Shown: positions 1 to 8,528, numbered from the stretch's first letter. The stretch: 64,000 nucleotides of DNA from Streptomyces pactum (GCF_016031615.1 NZ_JACYXC010000001.1:7068001-7132000); one strand, 5' to 3'. Numbers and translations are program-made. Notes: generated by a model from the sequence alone, not told the origin.

Positions 1-289
1 CCACACCGGCGACACCGCCCGCCGGGACGTCCGCGCCGGGTCCGGCCGGCCGGGCCGGCCGGCACGCGGGCCGTCCCGACCGGCGAACGGCCGCGCGGGG
101 GCGCCCGGCGGTCGTTCAGGGGCCCTGGGGACCCCCGGTCCGCCGGCGCGGTGGGCACGGCGCCCGGCGCGCCGGCCGCGGCGCGCGGCCCGGCCGGGCG
201 GTGGCGTTGGCCCCGCGACATCCGTGCCCGGGTGTATCCCCGGCGGAGCGGCACGGATCTCATCAAGCGACAGGCACGGGAGGCGAGTT
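1..289. other. Left-edge non-coding stretch
   Basis: Extremely G+C-rich sequence made mostly of CCGG/GGCC runs. Open frames crossing it carry no recognisable protein. The last part holds the ribosome binding site (GGGAGGC near 279-285) of the first gene. The promoter of the left arm may lie here or off the edge; I cannot point to a clear -35/-10 pair. Confidence 0.5.
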
Positions 290-889
290 ATGCGTCGGCG
301 TGAGAACGGTCCGGGGATGGCCGGTTGCGACCACTGGCTGCCGCGGTACCACTGGCGGACCCATCAGGACCGGACCGTTCCGGCCCCACCGGCGGCTGCC
401 GCGCGGGCCGTCCGGGAGGTGCGGCCCGGCGACATGTACGCCCTCAGGCCGCTGGTCTTCGTGCGCAGTGTCCCCGCCCGCCTCACCTCCCGGAAGAAGG
501 AGCGGTTCCTGGCCAAGGAGGACCGCGTCATCCAGGGGCTGTACGAGGGGGTGGGTGCCTTCCCCCTCCTGGACGAGCCGGAGGGCGACCTGATCGTCGG
601 CTTCGTGGGGCGGCCGTGGAAGCTGCGCCAGGAGTGGCTGACGCTCACCCCCGAGCAGTACCGCGAGTTCGACGAGCCGGGGCACATCAAGGGACTGATG
701 GCCTTCTCGGCCACCGGCCGGGAAGGCGGGACGGCCCTGCACACCGAGACCCGGGTCTACGGCACCGACCGCGCCGCCGTGCGCCGGTTCCGGCCCTACT
801 GGCTGCTGATCGAGCCCTTCAGCAGCCTCATCCGCCACGACTGGCTGGCCGCGGCGGACCGCAACGCGCGGAGCGCGGCGCGGCCGTGA
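290..889 (+). CDS. SRPBCC/START-like hypothetical protein
   Basis: 199 residues; the first gene of the plus-strand arm. The ATG at 290 follows a good ribosome binding site (GGGAGGC, 279-285), so the longer frame starting at 224 is rejected. It is soluble, with no signal peptide or membrane segment. The body alternates beta-rich stretches (MYALRPLVFVRSVP, DLIVGFVGRPWKL, KGLMAFSATGR, THTETRVYGTD-like segment) and ends in a helix around PYWLLIEPFSSLIRHDWL. That pattern resembles START/SRPBCC polyketide cyclase-like or DUF2867-like ligand-binding folds, but I cannot assign a family firmly. Only 22 bp separate it from a SnoaL-like gene, so co-transcription is likely. A role in binding or cyclising a hydrophobic cluster intermediate is inference from context. 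Confidence 0.7.
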   Translation: MRRRENGPGMAGCDHWLPRYHWRTHQDRTVPAPPAAAARAVREVRPGDMYALRPLVFVRSVPARLTSRKKERFLAKEDRVIQGLYEGVGAFPLLDEPEGDLIVGFVGRPWKLRQEWLTLTPEQYREFDEPGHIKGLMAFSATGREGGTALHTETRVYGTDRAAVRRFRPYWLLIEPFSSLIRHDWLAAADRNARSAARP

Positions 890-911
890 GCGGCGATGAG
901 ACGGAGAGACG

Positions 912-1460
912 ATGCCAAGCAGCACGGCGCCGCCGGCGCCCGACATCAGGACGATCGCGCCGCGGGTCCTGGACGACCTGTGGAACAAGCACGACCTCGG
1001 AGTCATCGACGAGCACTTCAGCCCGCACGTGGTGACCCACGTACCGCTGCCGGGACAGCCGGTGATCCACGGCACGGCGGGGCTGCGGGAGCTGGCGGGC
1101 CGGATGTTCACCGCCATGCCGGACCTGTCCCGCACCACCCACGAGGTGCTGGCCCAGGGCGACAAGGTCATGGTGCGCGGCGAGTTACGGGGCCACCAGC
1201 GGGGCACGCTGATGGGCATCCCGCCCACCGGGCGGCCCACCGTGCTCACCGAGCACGTGATCATGCGGTTCACCGGCAGCAGGATCGCCGAGATGTGGCA
1301 GCAGGCCGACTACCTGGGCGTGCTGGGCCAGCTCGGCATCACCCCGCCCGAGGACGCCGGGCCGCTGGGCACCGTCGCCCACACGGTCCGGACCGTCGGC
1401 CGGCTCGGCGCGCTGACCGTCCGGGACCGCGTCGGGCGGGGCAGGAGGGCCGGGCGATGA
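912..1460 (+). CDS. SnoaL-like NTF2-fold protein (ester cyclase family)
   Basis: 182 residues with the usual SnoaL-like/NTF2 pattern: an N-terminal helix pair (VLDDLWNKHDLGVIDEHFSPH), the DVVTHVPLPGQPV-type entry strand, FTAMPDLSRTTHEVLAQGDKVMVRG, the TGRPTVLTEHVIMRF strand and a C-terminal EMWQQADYLGVLGQLG segment. Known members include aldol-type polyketide cyclases (SnoaL, AknH) and many hydratase/isomerase-like proteins. Codon 92 is TTA (1185-1187), the rare bldA-dependent leucine codon, so translation of this early gene may be developmentally gated. The stop overlaps the next start by 4 bp (ATGA), implying translational coupling with a paralogue. Catalytic role unknown; cyclisation or isomerisation of a polyketide intermediate is inferred. 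Confidence 0.85.
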   Translation: MPSSTAPPAPDIRTIAPRVLDDLWNKHDLGVIDEHFSPHVVTHVPLPGQPVIHGTAGLRELAGRMFTAMPDLSRTTHEVLAQGDKVMVRGELRGHQRGTLMGIPPTGRPTVLTEHVIMRFTGSRIAEMWQQADYLGVLGQLGITPPEDAGPLGTVAHTVRTVGRLGALTVRDRVGRGRRAGR

Positions 1461-2068
1461 CGGCGGACGGACGGGTGGCGAAGAACCCGCGGGGCCCCAG
1501 GACCGGAAAGGGCGCCGGCGCGGGGGCCGGCGCGCAGGGCGGCGACGGCTTCCGGCTCACCACGGAGCACATCCTGAAGATCTCCGACCTCTCCTGGTCG
1601 GACGACAACTCCCGCGCCCTGCCGCACTACGCGCCCGACTTCACGTGCCACCTCCCCGGCCGCCCCGTGCTCCACGGCGGCCAGGAGTTCCTCGGCACCC
1701 TCAACCTGGTACGGGCCGCCAAGCCCGATGTGCGGATCGACTGGCACGACATCCTCATCGACGGCGACCAGGCCGTCCTGCACGTCACCTTCCGCGGCAC
1801 CCACCTCGGCCCGCTCTTCGGCATCCCGCCCACCGGGCGGCGGCTGGAGATCGGGGAGATCATCATCGAGAAGTACGACGACCAGGGCCGCATGCGGGAG
1901 TTCCGCCAGGAGGGCGACTACGCCGGGATGCTCACCCAGATGGGCGTCGTCCCGCCGCCCGGCACCGGCCCCCTCGGCACCATCGCGCACTCCGTCAGGA
2001 CCGCGGTCCGCCTGACCCGGCTCGACCGTGCGTACCGCAGGAGGAACCCGCACCGGCCCGCGGGCTGA
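1457..2068 (+). CDS. SnoaL-like NTF2-fold protein, second copy
   Basis: 203 residues; starts at an ATGA overlap with the upstream SnoaL-like gene. It has a basic, Gly-rich N-terminal extension of about 35 residues, then one SnoaL-like domain (HILKISDLSWSDDNSRALP..., HLPGRPVLHGGQEF, RIDWHDILIDGDQAVLHVTFRGTH, GIPPTGRRLEIGEIIIEKYD, EFRQEGDYAGMLTQMG). Its C-terminal tail (GTGPLGTIAHSVRTAVRLTRL) matches the tail of the preceding protein (AGPLGTVAHTVRTVGRLGAL), so the two are recent paralogues. The GIPPTGR motif is shared as well. Probably acts on the same intermediate or as a heteromeric partner; this is inference. Confidence 0.85.
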   Translation: MTADGRVAKNPRGPRTGKGAGAGAGAQGGDGFRLTTEHILKISDLSWSDDNSRALPHYAPDFTCHLPGRPVLHGGQEFLGTLNLVRAAKPDVRIDWHDILIDGDQAVLHVTFRGTHLGPLFGIPPTGRRLEIGEIIIEKYDDQGRMREFRQEGDYAGMLTQMGVVPPPGTGPLGTIAHSVRTAVRLTRLDRAYRRRNPHRPAG

Positions 2069-2097
2069 CGCGTCCGCACCACCCCGCGGCACCGACG

Positions 2098-2124
2098 CAC
2101 CACACCACACCACACCACACCACC
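2098..2124. repeat. Short tandem CACAC repeat in intergenic gap
   Basis: About five tandem copies of a 5-bp unit (CACAC/CCACA) lie in the 260-bp gap between the second SnoaL-like gene and the MFS exporter. A low-complexity tract of this kind is prone to slippage. The rest of the gap (2069-2328) shows no gene; the exporter's ribosome binding site (GGAAGGA) is at its right end. Confidence 0.7.
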
Positions 2125-2328
2125 CCGCGCGCCGACGTGCCCGGGTGCCGACGCGCCCCCCCGGCCCGTGCCCCGAGCGCGCGGGCCGGGGAACGGCCGC
2201 CGCCGGCCCGCGCCGGGTTCCCGGGGGAACCACCGGTCCCGCTCCGGCCGGTCCCACCTGTTTCACCGGTCTCCGCCGGTCCCCGCACGCCCCGGCCCCA
2301 CCCACCGCCCGGAAGGAAGCCCGCTCTC

Positions 2329-3891
2329 GTGGACCCCACCGCCGTACACCGCAGCCGCTGGCGGATCCTGGCCGTGCTGTGCCTGAGCCTGATCGTCATC
2401 GGCATGGACAACCTGATCCTCAACCTCGCCCTGCCCCGGGTGCAGCACGACCTCGGGGCGACCGGCGGGGAACTGCAGTGGATCATCGACTCCTACACCC
2501 TCGCCTTCGGCGGGCTGCTGCTCCTCGGCGGGGGGCTCGGCGACCGCTTCGGCCGCAAGCGGCTGCTCCTCGCCGGTCTCGTCCTGGTCCTCGGCTTCAC
2601 CCTGGGCGCCGCCTACGCCGGCAGTCCGGGGACGCTCATCGCCATGCGCGCCGGGATGGGCGTCGGCGGCGCCTTCGTCATGCCCGCCACGCTCTCCGTC
2701 ATCAAGCACGTCTTCCCGGCCGAGGAGCAGGCCAGGGCGATCAGCGTCTGGGCCGGCTCGGGCGCGATCGGGGTGCCGCTGGGCCCGGTGCTCGGCGGGC
2801 TGCTGCTGGAGCACTTCTGGTGGGGCTCGGTCTTCCTGATCAGCGTGCCCGTCGTGGTGTTCGCCATCGTCGCCTGCGTCGTCATGGTCCCGGAGTCCCG
2901 CAACCCGCACCGGGTGCCGCTCGACCTGGCCGGGGTGGTGCTTTCGGTGGCCGGGCTCGGGGTGCTCGTCTACGGGATCATCGAGGGCCCGCACCACGGC
3001 TGGACGGACCCGGTGACGCTGACCGCGCTCGCCGCGGGGGCGCTCTTCCTCGCCCTGTTCGTGCTCCGGGAACGGTGGGCCCGGCACCCGATGCTGCCGG
3101 GGAAGATGTTCCGCGCACCGCTGTTCGCCGGCAGCGCGGTGGCGATGTTCTGCGTGAACTTCTGCCTGTTCGGCCTGCTCTTCGTGGTCACCCAGTACCT
3201 CCAGTTCGTCCGCGGGCACGGCCCGCTGGACGCCGGGCTGCGGCTGCTGCCGATGCTCACCGCCGTCATCGGCGCGGGCCTGGGCGAACGGCTCGTCCGG
3301 ACGGCGGGCATCCGGGCCGTCGCCTCCGGCGGCCTCGCCGTGCTCGCCGGCAGCATGCTGCTGATGGCCCGTGCCGACGCCGGATCGGAGCCGGTGGCGC
3401 TGGGCGCGCTGGCCCTGTTCGGCTTCACCATGGGACTCGTCCTGCCGCCCTGCGCCAACGCGATCCTGGCCGCCGCGCCCGCCGAGCAGGGCGGCGCCGC
3501 CTCCGCGGTCACCGACGCGACGCTCCAGGTCGGCGGCTCCCTGGGCATCGCCGTCATCGGCTCGGTGCTGACCACCTCCTACCGCGACGAGCTGCCCGGG
3601 CCGGACGGACTCCCCGCCCCGGCGGCCGAGGCCGCCCGCGACTCGCTGGGCGGCGCCTCCGAGGCCGCCGCCCGGCTCGGCGGCGAGGCGGGCGAGGAAC
3701 TGCGCGGCCTGGCGACGGACGCCTTCACCCAGGCGCTCACCGACGCGATGACCGTCGCGGGCGGCATCGCCGGGGCCGGTGTGCTCGCCGTGCTGCTGCT
3801 GATGCCGGGCCGGCGGCGCCGGCCGGCCCCCAAGACCCCTGCCACCACCCCGATCCCGACCCATCGACCCGAAAGGAACCCGGTCGCGTGA
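2329..3891 (+). CDS. MFS transporter, DHA2 (EmrB/QacA-like) drug exporter
   Basis: 520 residues, started at GTG 2329 after a GGAAGGA ribosome binding site; upstream extensions of the frame are low-complexity Pro/Arg sequence and are rejected. It is strongly hydrophobic with a pattern consistent with 14 transmembrane helices. Helix 1 (ILAVLCLSLIVIGMDNLILN) has the typical DHA2 'D-x-x-I/V-x-N-x-A-L-P' signature, and the loop 2-3 motif GDRFGRKR is the MFS motif A. GVPLGPVLGG in helix 5 resembles antiporter motif C. It is probably the proton-driven exporter of the cluster product, giving self-resistance. Its stop overlaps the next GTG start by 4 bp (GTGA), tying export to the secreted SnoaL-like protein downstream. 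Confidence 0.93.
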   Translation: MDPTAVHRSRWRILAVLCLSLIVIGMDNLILNLALPRVQHDLGATGGELQWIIDSYTLAFGGLLLLGGGLGDRFGRKRLLLAGLVLVLGFTLGAAYAGSPGTLIAMRAGMGVGGAFVMPATLSVIKHVFPAEEQARAISVWAGSGAIGVPLGPVLGGLLLEHFWWGSVFLISVPVVVFAIVACVVMVPESRNPHRVPLDLAGVVLSVAGLGVLVYGIIEGPHHGWTDPVTLTALAAGALFLALFVLRERWARHPMLPGKMFRAPLFAGSAVAMFCVNFCLFGLLFVVTQYLQFVRGHGPLDAGLRLLPMLTAVIGAGLGERLVRTAGIRAVASGGLAVLAGSMLLMARADAGSEPVALGALALFGFTMGLVLPPCANAILAAAPAEQGGAASAVTDATLQVGGSLGIAVIGSVLTTSYRDELPGPDGLPAPAAEAARDSLGGASEAAARLGGEAGEELRGLATDAFTQALTDAMTVAGGIAGAGVLAVLLLMPGRRRRPAPKTPATTPIPTHRPERNPVA

Positions 3892-4868
3892 ACGACGACA
3901 ACCGCCCCTGCGAGGAACCCGCCACCGAAGGCAGGAAGAAGGGCCGCACGCTGCGCCGCCTGCTGGTGGTGGGCGTCATCGGCGCCCTCCTCGCCGTCCT
4001 CACCTCGGGCAGCGCCGGCGCCGCGGACGACTCCCGGGCCGCTGCCCACGGCCTTGGCACCGACACCCGGGGGGAGCAGAGCAAGCGCGTGGTCCTCGGC
4101 TTCTACCGGGAAGTGCTCGCCGAACAGCGCCTGGACCGGGTGCGGGAGTTCATGCGCGAGGACTACGTCCAGCACAGCCCGGGCCTGAAGTCGGGCGTCG
4201 ACGGCTACCTGGAGGACTACAAGCTGTTCCACTCCGTCTTCCCCGACCTCGCGGGCACCATCCACCAGGTCGTCGCGCAGGGGGACAAGGTGATGCTGCT
4301 GGCCACCTTCAAGGGCCACCACGCCGGGACCGGAAAGGAGCTGGTCTTCGAGACCGCCGAGCTGTACCGGGTCCAGGACGGCAAGATCGCCGAGCACTGG
4401 GACGCCGTGGACTACGCGGCCATGCAGGAGTTCGGCGTGAACCTCCCCGGCGGTGACCAGCCCGCCACCCGCTCCGACTGGCGGGGCACCAAGGAGCAGC
4501 GCCGCAACCTGGTCACCCTGCTGTACGCCATCAACACCTTCTACCGGCAGCCGCAGGCCCCCGTGCCCAGCGCCATCGCCCCGGACCTGGTGCAGCACCA
4601 GCGCGGGCTGGAGCCCGGGCTCGACGGACTGCGGGACAACCTGCGCAGCTACCGCGAGCGGTTCCCCGACCTGACGTTCGAGATCAAGCACACCGTCGCG
4701 TCCCAGGACAAGGCCGTCGTCTTCTGGGTCTGGCGCGGCCACGAGAAGGGCACCGGCAAGGAGCTGGCGCTCAACCGCGCCGACCTCTTCCGCGTCGAGA
4801 GGGGCCGCTTCGTGGAGCACTGGAGCCGCCTGGACTACCGCGCGGTCAACCCGTTCGGCCTGAAGTGA
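3888..4868 (+). CDS. Exported or membrane-anchored tandem SnoaL-like protein
   Basis: 326 residues. The GTG start overlaps the exporter stop (GTGA). The N-terminus has a basic region (GRKKGRTLRRL), a hydrophobic core (LLVVGVIGALLAVLT) and a small-residue AGA site near residue 45, reading as a Sec signal peptide or signal anchor. Two SnoaL-like/NTF2 domains follow, at about 65-185 and 205-325; each has the helix pair, a Q-H-x-x-G-L motif (VQHSPGLKSGVDG / VQHQRGLEPGLDG), a V-F/R-FPDL segment and an EHW-x-x-[VL]-DY C-terminal motif. SnoaL-like proteins are normally cytoplasmic, so an exported twin-domain version coupled to an exporter is unusual. It could bind or finish the exported product outside the membrane; this is inference. 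Confidence 0.88.
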   Translation: MNDDNRPCEEPATEGRKKGRTLRRLLVVGVIGALLAVLTSGSAGAADDSRAAAHGLGTDTRGEQSKRVVLGFYREVLAEQRLDRVREFMREDYVQHSPGLKSGVDGYLEDYKLFHSVFPDLAGTIHQVVAQGDKVMLLATFKGHHAGTGKELVFETAELYRVQDGKIAEHWDAVDYAAMQEFGVNLPGGDQPATRSDWRGTKEQRRNLVTLLYAINTFYRQPQAPVPSAIAPDLVQHQRGLEPGLDGLRDNLRSYRERFPDLTFEIKHTVASQDKAVVFWVWRGHEKGTGKELALNRADLFRVERGRFVEHWSRLDYRAVNPFGLK

Positions 4869-4967
4869 GCCGACGGCGGGCGCCGGCCGGGAGCACCCGG
4901 CCCGGTCGGCGCCCGCGCCGCCGCACGACACACCACAGCACTTCCGTACCCGAGGAGGGGACCAGCG
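4868..4967 (+). promoter_or_regulatory. GC-rich imperfect hairpin between coupled genes
   Basis: Directly after the twin-SnoaL stop, a GGGCGCCGGCCGGG arm pairs imperfectly with CCCGGCCCGGTCGGCGCCCG about four bases later (around 4876-4914). There is no T-run. It could be an mRNA-stabilising or attenuating hairpin inside the operon. The monooxygenase ribosome binding site GAGGAGGGG lies near 4952-4960. Confidence 0.4.
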
Positions 4968-6182
4968 ATGGCACGACGGTCCGCGATCATTGTCGGCAGC
5001 GGGGTCGGCGGCCTCACCCTGGCCGGCATGCTGACCCGGCACGACTGGGACGTCACCGTCCTGGAACGCTCGGCCGAGCGCCGTGACGGACTGGCGATCA
5101 CCATCTGGCCCAACGCCCTGTGCGCGGTGCGCCGCGCGGGCGGCGAGGACATGTACCAGGCCCTGCTGAAGGTGTGTCAGCCCATTGCCTTGGCTCGGAT
5201 GTTCGGCTCCGGCGGCCGCCGGCTCGCCGCCCTCGACCTCGGCTTCCTCCAGGAGACCTACGGCGTCACCGGGCAGGGCGTGACCCGGGCCGAACTCCTC
5301 GACACCCTGATCGAGCAGGCCGGCACCGACGTCCGGTTCGGCGCCGGCGTGGTGCGTGCCGCACCCGACGGCACCGTCACCCTCGCCGGCGGGGAGCAGC
5401 TCCGCGCCGACGTGGTGGTCGGCGCCGACGGGGTGGGCTCCACGGTCCGCCGCGGACTGCTCCCGCCGGGGCACGACGACCGCCGGGACAACCCGCTGGA
5501 GAGCTGGCAGGGCGTCGTCGGGCGCGGCGGCGCCTGGACGTACCAGGGCACCGACTTCCACTTCGGCCGAAAGGGCACCTGCGGCATCATGCCGCTGACC
5601 GGGGACCGGGTGTACTGGTTCGTGGACGGCTCGATCGACGAGCCGCCCACCGGCGAGGGCTGGCCCGACGTGGTGCGCGAGCTGGTCTCCCGGACCCCCG
5701 CGGACCAGCTCTTCCCCGGGCAGGCGTGGGACCGCCGCCCGGTGCGCGACTGGGGCCGCGGCCGGATCACCCTGCTCGGTGACGCGGCCCACCCGATCCT
5801 GCCCACCATCGGCCAGGGCGCCTGCATGGCCATGGAGGACGCCGGGGTGCTCGCCGCGCGGCTGGTCCGGTCCACCGACCTGCCGGCCGCCCTGCGCGCC
5901 TACGAGAGCGACCGCCACCCCCGGGTGCTGGGCCACTTCGAACGGGCCCGGGGCATGCTGCGGATGCGCGCCATGCCCGCTCCGCTGCGCGACCGGGTCC
6001 TGGCGTCCATGCCCCGGCCGTTGCTGACCCGGCTGTTCACCCGCTCCGCGCTGCCGCTGCCCGAGTTCCGCCGGCCCGGCTGTATCCACGGCCCGCGGGT
6101 CCGGATCTCTAGCGGTGAGGACGGCGGGCCGGCGACGGCGGCCGCCGACGCCGGCAGCACACGACACGGGGAGACACCATGA
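4968..6182 (+). CDS. FAD-dependent aromatic-hydroxylase-type monooxygenase
   Basis: 404 residues, ATG preceded by GAGGAGGGG. The N-terminal Rossmann motif IIVGSGVGGLTLAGML ends in an acidic residue (VLER), as needed for FAD. A central VVGADGVGSTVRRGL matches the DG fingerprint, and RITLLGDAAHPILPTIGQGA is the GD motif that closes over FAD. This is the class A flavoprotein monooxygenase (PHBH/UbiH) layout, at normal length. It likely uses NAD(P)H and O2 to hydroxylate or epoxidise a polyketide intermediate. The stop overlaps the next ATG (ATGA), so it is coupled to the phytoene-desaturase-like gene. The substrate is unknown. Confidence 0.9.
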   Translation: MARRSAIIVGSGVGGLTLAGMLTRHDWDVTVLERSAERRDGLAITIWPNALCAVRRAGGEDMYQALLKVCQPIALARMFGSGGRRLAALDLGFLQETYGVTGQGVTRAELLDTLIEQAGTDVRFGAGVVRAAPDGTVTLAGGEQLRADVVVGADGVGSTVRRGLLPPGHDDRRDNPLESWQGVVGRGGAWTYQGTDFHFGRKGTCGIMPLTGDRVYWFVDGSIDEPPTGEGWPDVVRELVSRTPADQLFPGQAWDRRPVRDWGRGRITLLGDAAHPILPTIGQGACMAMEDAGVLAARLVRSTDLPAALRAYESDRHPRVLGHFERARGMLRMRAMPAPLRDRVLASMPRPLLTRLFTRSALPLPEFRRPGCIHGPRVRISSGEDGGPATAAADAGSTRHGETP

Positions 6183-7708
6183 CGGGGACAGCACGACCAC
6201 AGGCGCCGGGCGGCGCCGCGGCGGACGACTACGACGTCGTCGTCGTCGGCAGCGGGCTCGGCGGGCTGGCCGCCGCCGCCCTCCTCGCCAGGGCCGGCCG
6301 ACGGGTCCTGGTCGCCGAGAAGGGCCAGGGCATCGGCGGGTACGCGCACGCCTTCCGGGCGGGGGAGCGCTACTTCGACCCCGCCATCCACGTGGTGCCG
6401 GGCGCGGCCGAGGGCGGCACCATCGACGTGCTCCTGCGCCACCTGGGCGTCCGCGAGCTGTGCGAGTTCGTCGAGTCCGACGCGCTGTACCGGGTGGTCA
6501 TCGACGGCGACGTGCTGGACGCGCCGTTCGGCTCGGAGGCGTTCATCCGGGCCCACGTGGAGCTCTTCCCGCACGAGGAGGAGGGCATCCGGGGCTTCTT
6601 CGGGCTCTGCGAGAAGTTCCTCGCGGAGGCCCACCAGGTGCCCCTCCAGCTGTCCCCGCAGGAACTGGGCGCGGCCGTGCGGAAGTTCCCCACCCTCTTC
6701 GGGAACCGCATGGCCACCCTGGGGGAGGTGCTCGACCGGTTCCTCACCGACCCCCGCTGCAAGGCCTTCTGCAGCGCCGGCTGGCCGTACATGGGGCTGC
6801 CGCCCTCGCAGCTGTCCTTCGAGCTGTTCGCCCGTTTCCTCTACACCCAGATGCACGGGCTCTACCACTGCAAGGGCGGTTTCCAGCACCTGGTGCGGGC
6901 GTTCACCACGGCGATCGAACGGGACGGCGGGAAGATCCTCGCCGACGCGCCGGTGGAGCGCATCCTGGTCACCGGCGGCGCCACCCGCGGCGTCGTCCTC
7001 GCCGGCGGCCAGGAGGTGAGCGCCCCCGTCGTCGTCTCCAACGCCGACGCCCGGCACACCTTCCACGACCTGGTGGGCCTGGAGCACCTGCCGAAGGCCT
7101 ACGGCCGGCGGCTGCGCTCGCTCAAGGAGTCCATGTCGATGTTCGTGGTGTACGCGGCCACCACTCTGGACATCGCGGCGGCCGGCGGGGCCCACGAGAC
7201 GTTCGTCTACGAAACCGCCGACCACGACGCCGCCTTCGCCGGCTTCCACCGCGGCGAGGCCCCGGCCAGCGTGGTCGTGGTGCCCACCCTCCTCGACCCG
7301 AGCCTCGGCCCGCCCGGGGAGCACCTGGTCACCTCCACGGCCCTGGCGCCCTACGACGCGCCCGAGCCGTGGGCGGAGCTGAAGCCGAAGCTGGAGGCGA
7401 AGTACCTCGACCTCGTCGAGCGGATCTACCCCGGGTTCAAGGACGGGCTGACCTTCGTCTCCAGCTCCACCCCGCTGACCCTGGAGCGGTTCACGGGCAA
7501 CCACCGCGGCGCCGCGTACGGCTGGGAGAACACCCCGGCGCAGGCCGGCAGCAAGCGGCTGACCTACCACACCCCGATCGAGGGGCTCTACCTCGCCGGG
7601 CACTGGGCGCAGGCCGCCAGCGCGCTGCGCGTGATCGTCTCCGGCAGCCACGCCGCCCAGCAGATCCTGCGGTCGCAGGGCGCCGTGGACGTCGGCCCGG
7701 AGCTGTGA
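6179..7708 (+). CDS. Phytoene desaturase-like FAD oxidoreductase (CrtI/CrtISO superfamily)
   Basis: 509 residues, coupled to the upstream monooxygenase (ATGA). N-terminal dinucleotide fold VVVGSGLGGLAAAALLARAG with the CrtI-type continuation VLVAEKGQGIGGYAHAF. The middle has the YHCKGGFQHLVRAFTTAIERDGG motif typical of the phytoene desaturase/all-trans-retinol saturase group, and the C-terminus has GLYLAGHWAQAASALRVIVSG, the second FAD-contacting segment. Superfamily members desaturate, saturate or isomerise conjugated polyenes. Next to a highly reducing type II PKS, oxidation (for example aromatisation of a cyclised polyene) or isomerisation of the polyene chain is a reasonable inference. 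No carotenoid genes are nearby. Confidence 0.9.
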   Translation: MTGTARPQAPGGAAADDYDVVVVGSGLGGLAAAALLARAGRRVLVAEKGQGIGGYAHAFRAGERYFDPAIHVVPGAAEGGTIDVLLRHLGVRELCEFVESDALYRVVIDGDVLDAPFGSEAFIRAHVELFPHEEEGIRGFFGLCEKFLAEAHQVPLQLSPQELGAAVRKFPTLFGNRMATLGEVLDRFLTDPRCKAFCSAGWPYMGLPPSQLSFELFARFLYTQMHGLYHCKGGFQHLVRAFTTAIERDGGKILADAPVERILVTGGATRGVVLAGGQEVSAPVVVSNADARHTFHDLVGLEHLPKAYGRRLRSLKESMSMFVVYAATTLDIAAAGGAHETFVYETADHDAAFAGFHRGEAPASVVVVPTLLDPSLGPPGEHLVTSTALAPYDAPEPWAELKPKLEAKYLDLVERIYPGFKDGLTFVSSSTPLTLERFTGNHRGAAYGWENTPAQAGSKRLTYHTPIEGLYLAGHWAQAASALRVIVSGSHAAQQILRSQGAVDVGPEL

Positions 7709-7979
7709 CCCCCACCCCACGACACCCCACGCCGGTCCCCGCACGCCGGGCCCGGCCCCGCACGCCGCGACGGGTCCCACGCCATGACCCGCCCCCGCAC
7801 CCCACGCCGGTCCCCCGGTCCCCGCACGCCATGAGCGCCGGGACGCCGTGACCGGCCCGCACGACACGGCCGGACCCGCAGTAACGGCCCGACGCGGTGA
7901 CCGGCCCCGGGCGCCGTGTGCCCGGATCCGTCGCCGCACGAGCGATCCATCCACCTCATCCCTCTCCTGGAGGACACCG
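7709..7979. other. Intergenic region with CCCCACGCCGGTCCCC repeats
   Basis: 271 bp without a credible gene. A 16-bp unit (CCCCACGCCGGTCCCC-type) occurs near 7726 and again near 7799, with degenerate GCACGCC copies between. The frames that cross it are low-complexity Pro/Arg. A ribosome binding site (CTGGAGGAC) precedes the SnoaL-like gene at 7980. Confidence 0.45.
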
Positions 7980-8528
7980 ATGTCCCGTCCCGCGCTCCTG
8001 GACACCCGGAAAGACCAGAACTGCGACGGCTCGCTCGACGAGACGTACTACGAGATGGCCCGCCGCTACATCGAGGAGGTCTGGGACAAGAACAACGCCG
8101 AGACCGAGCGGGAGCTGCTGGCCGAGGACTGGCGCGACCACATGCCGCTGCCGGGCTGCCCGCAGGGCCCGGCCGGCCACCGCGCCGCCGTGCAGCTGAT
8201 GCACGACGCCTTCCCGGACCTGCGGTTCTCGCTCGACGACGTGACCGTCATGGGCGACAAGGTCATCGACCGCTGGACCGCCACCGGCACCTTCCGCGGC
8301 GAGCTGTACGGGTTCCCCGGCACCGGCCGCCGGATGGTCATGACCGGCCTGGACTTCCACATCGTGCGTGACGGCCGGTTCGCCGAGCTGTGGCACGAGG
8401 AGAGCACGGCCTCGATGCTGGAGCAGTGCGGCATGGCGCCCGGGCCGGGAAGCGGGCCCGGCACCATCCTCCGGCTGACCGCCGGCAACATCCTCCACGT
8501 CGCCCGGCACCGGATCCGCAACCGCTGA
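7980..8528 (+). CDS. SnoaL-like NTF2-fold protein, single domain
   Basis: 182 residues from the ATG at 7980 (GGAGGAC upstream); longer forms of the frame are rejected as low-complexity. One SnoaL-like domain: helix pair YYEMARRYIEEVWDKNN, DWRDHMPLPGCPQGPAG, MHDAFPDLRFSLDDVTVMGDKVIDRWTATGTF, GFPGTGRRMVMTGLDFHIV and ELWHEESTASMLEQCG. The C-terminal GSGPGTILRLTAGNILHVARHRI resembles the tails of the copies at 912 and 1457. It is the fifth SnoaL-like domain of this arm, placed just before the P450 pair. Function within the pathway unknown. Confidence 0.87.
   Translation: MSRPALLDTRKDQNCDGSLDETYYEMARRYIEEVWDKNNAETERELLAEDWRDHMPLPGCPQGPAGHRAAVQLMHDAFPDLRFSLDDVTVMGDKVIDRWTATGTFRGELYGFPGTGRRMVMTGLDFHIVRDGRFAELWHEESTASMLEQCGMAPGPGSGPGTILRLTAGNILHVARHRIRNR

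Noticed and set aside
263..1273. Long minus-strand frame of 336 codons opposite the first genes
   Set aside because: Shadow of the plus-strand SRPBCC-like and SnoaL-like genes; its translation lacks domain motifs and is rich in Arg/Pro/Gly/Val, typical of antisense frames in high G+C DNA.
2028..4868. 946-codon frame read as one long protein
   Set aside because: Only its last 326 codons are real (twin-SnoaL protein); the first part is out-of-frame MFS sequence.
5900..8005. 701-codon minus-strand frame
   Set aside because: Antisense of the monooxygenase and phytoene-desaturase-like genes, with no recognisable domain.
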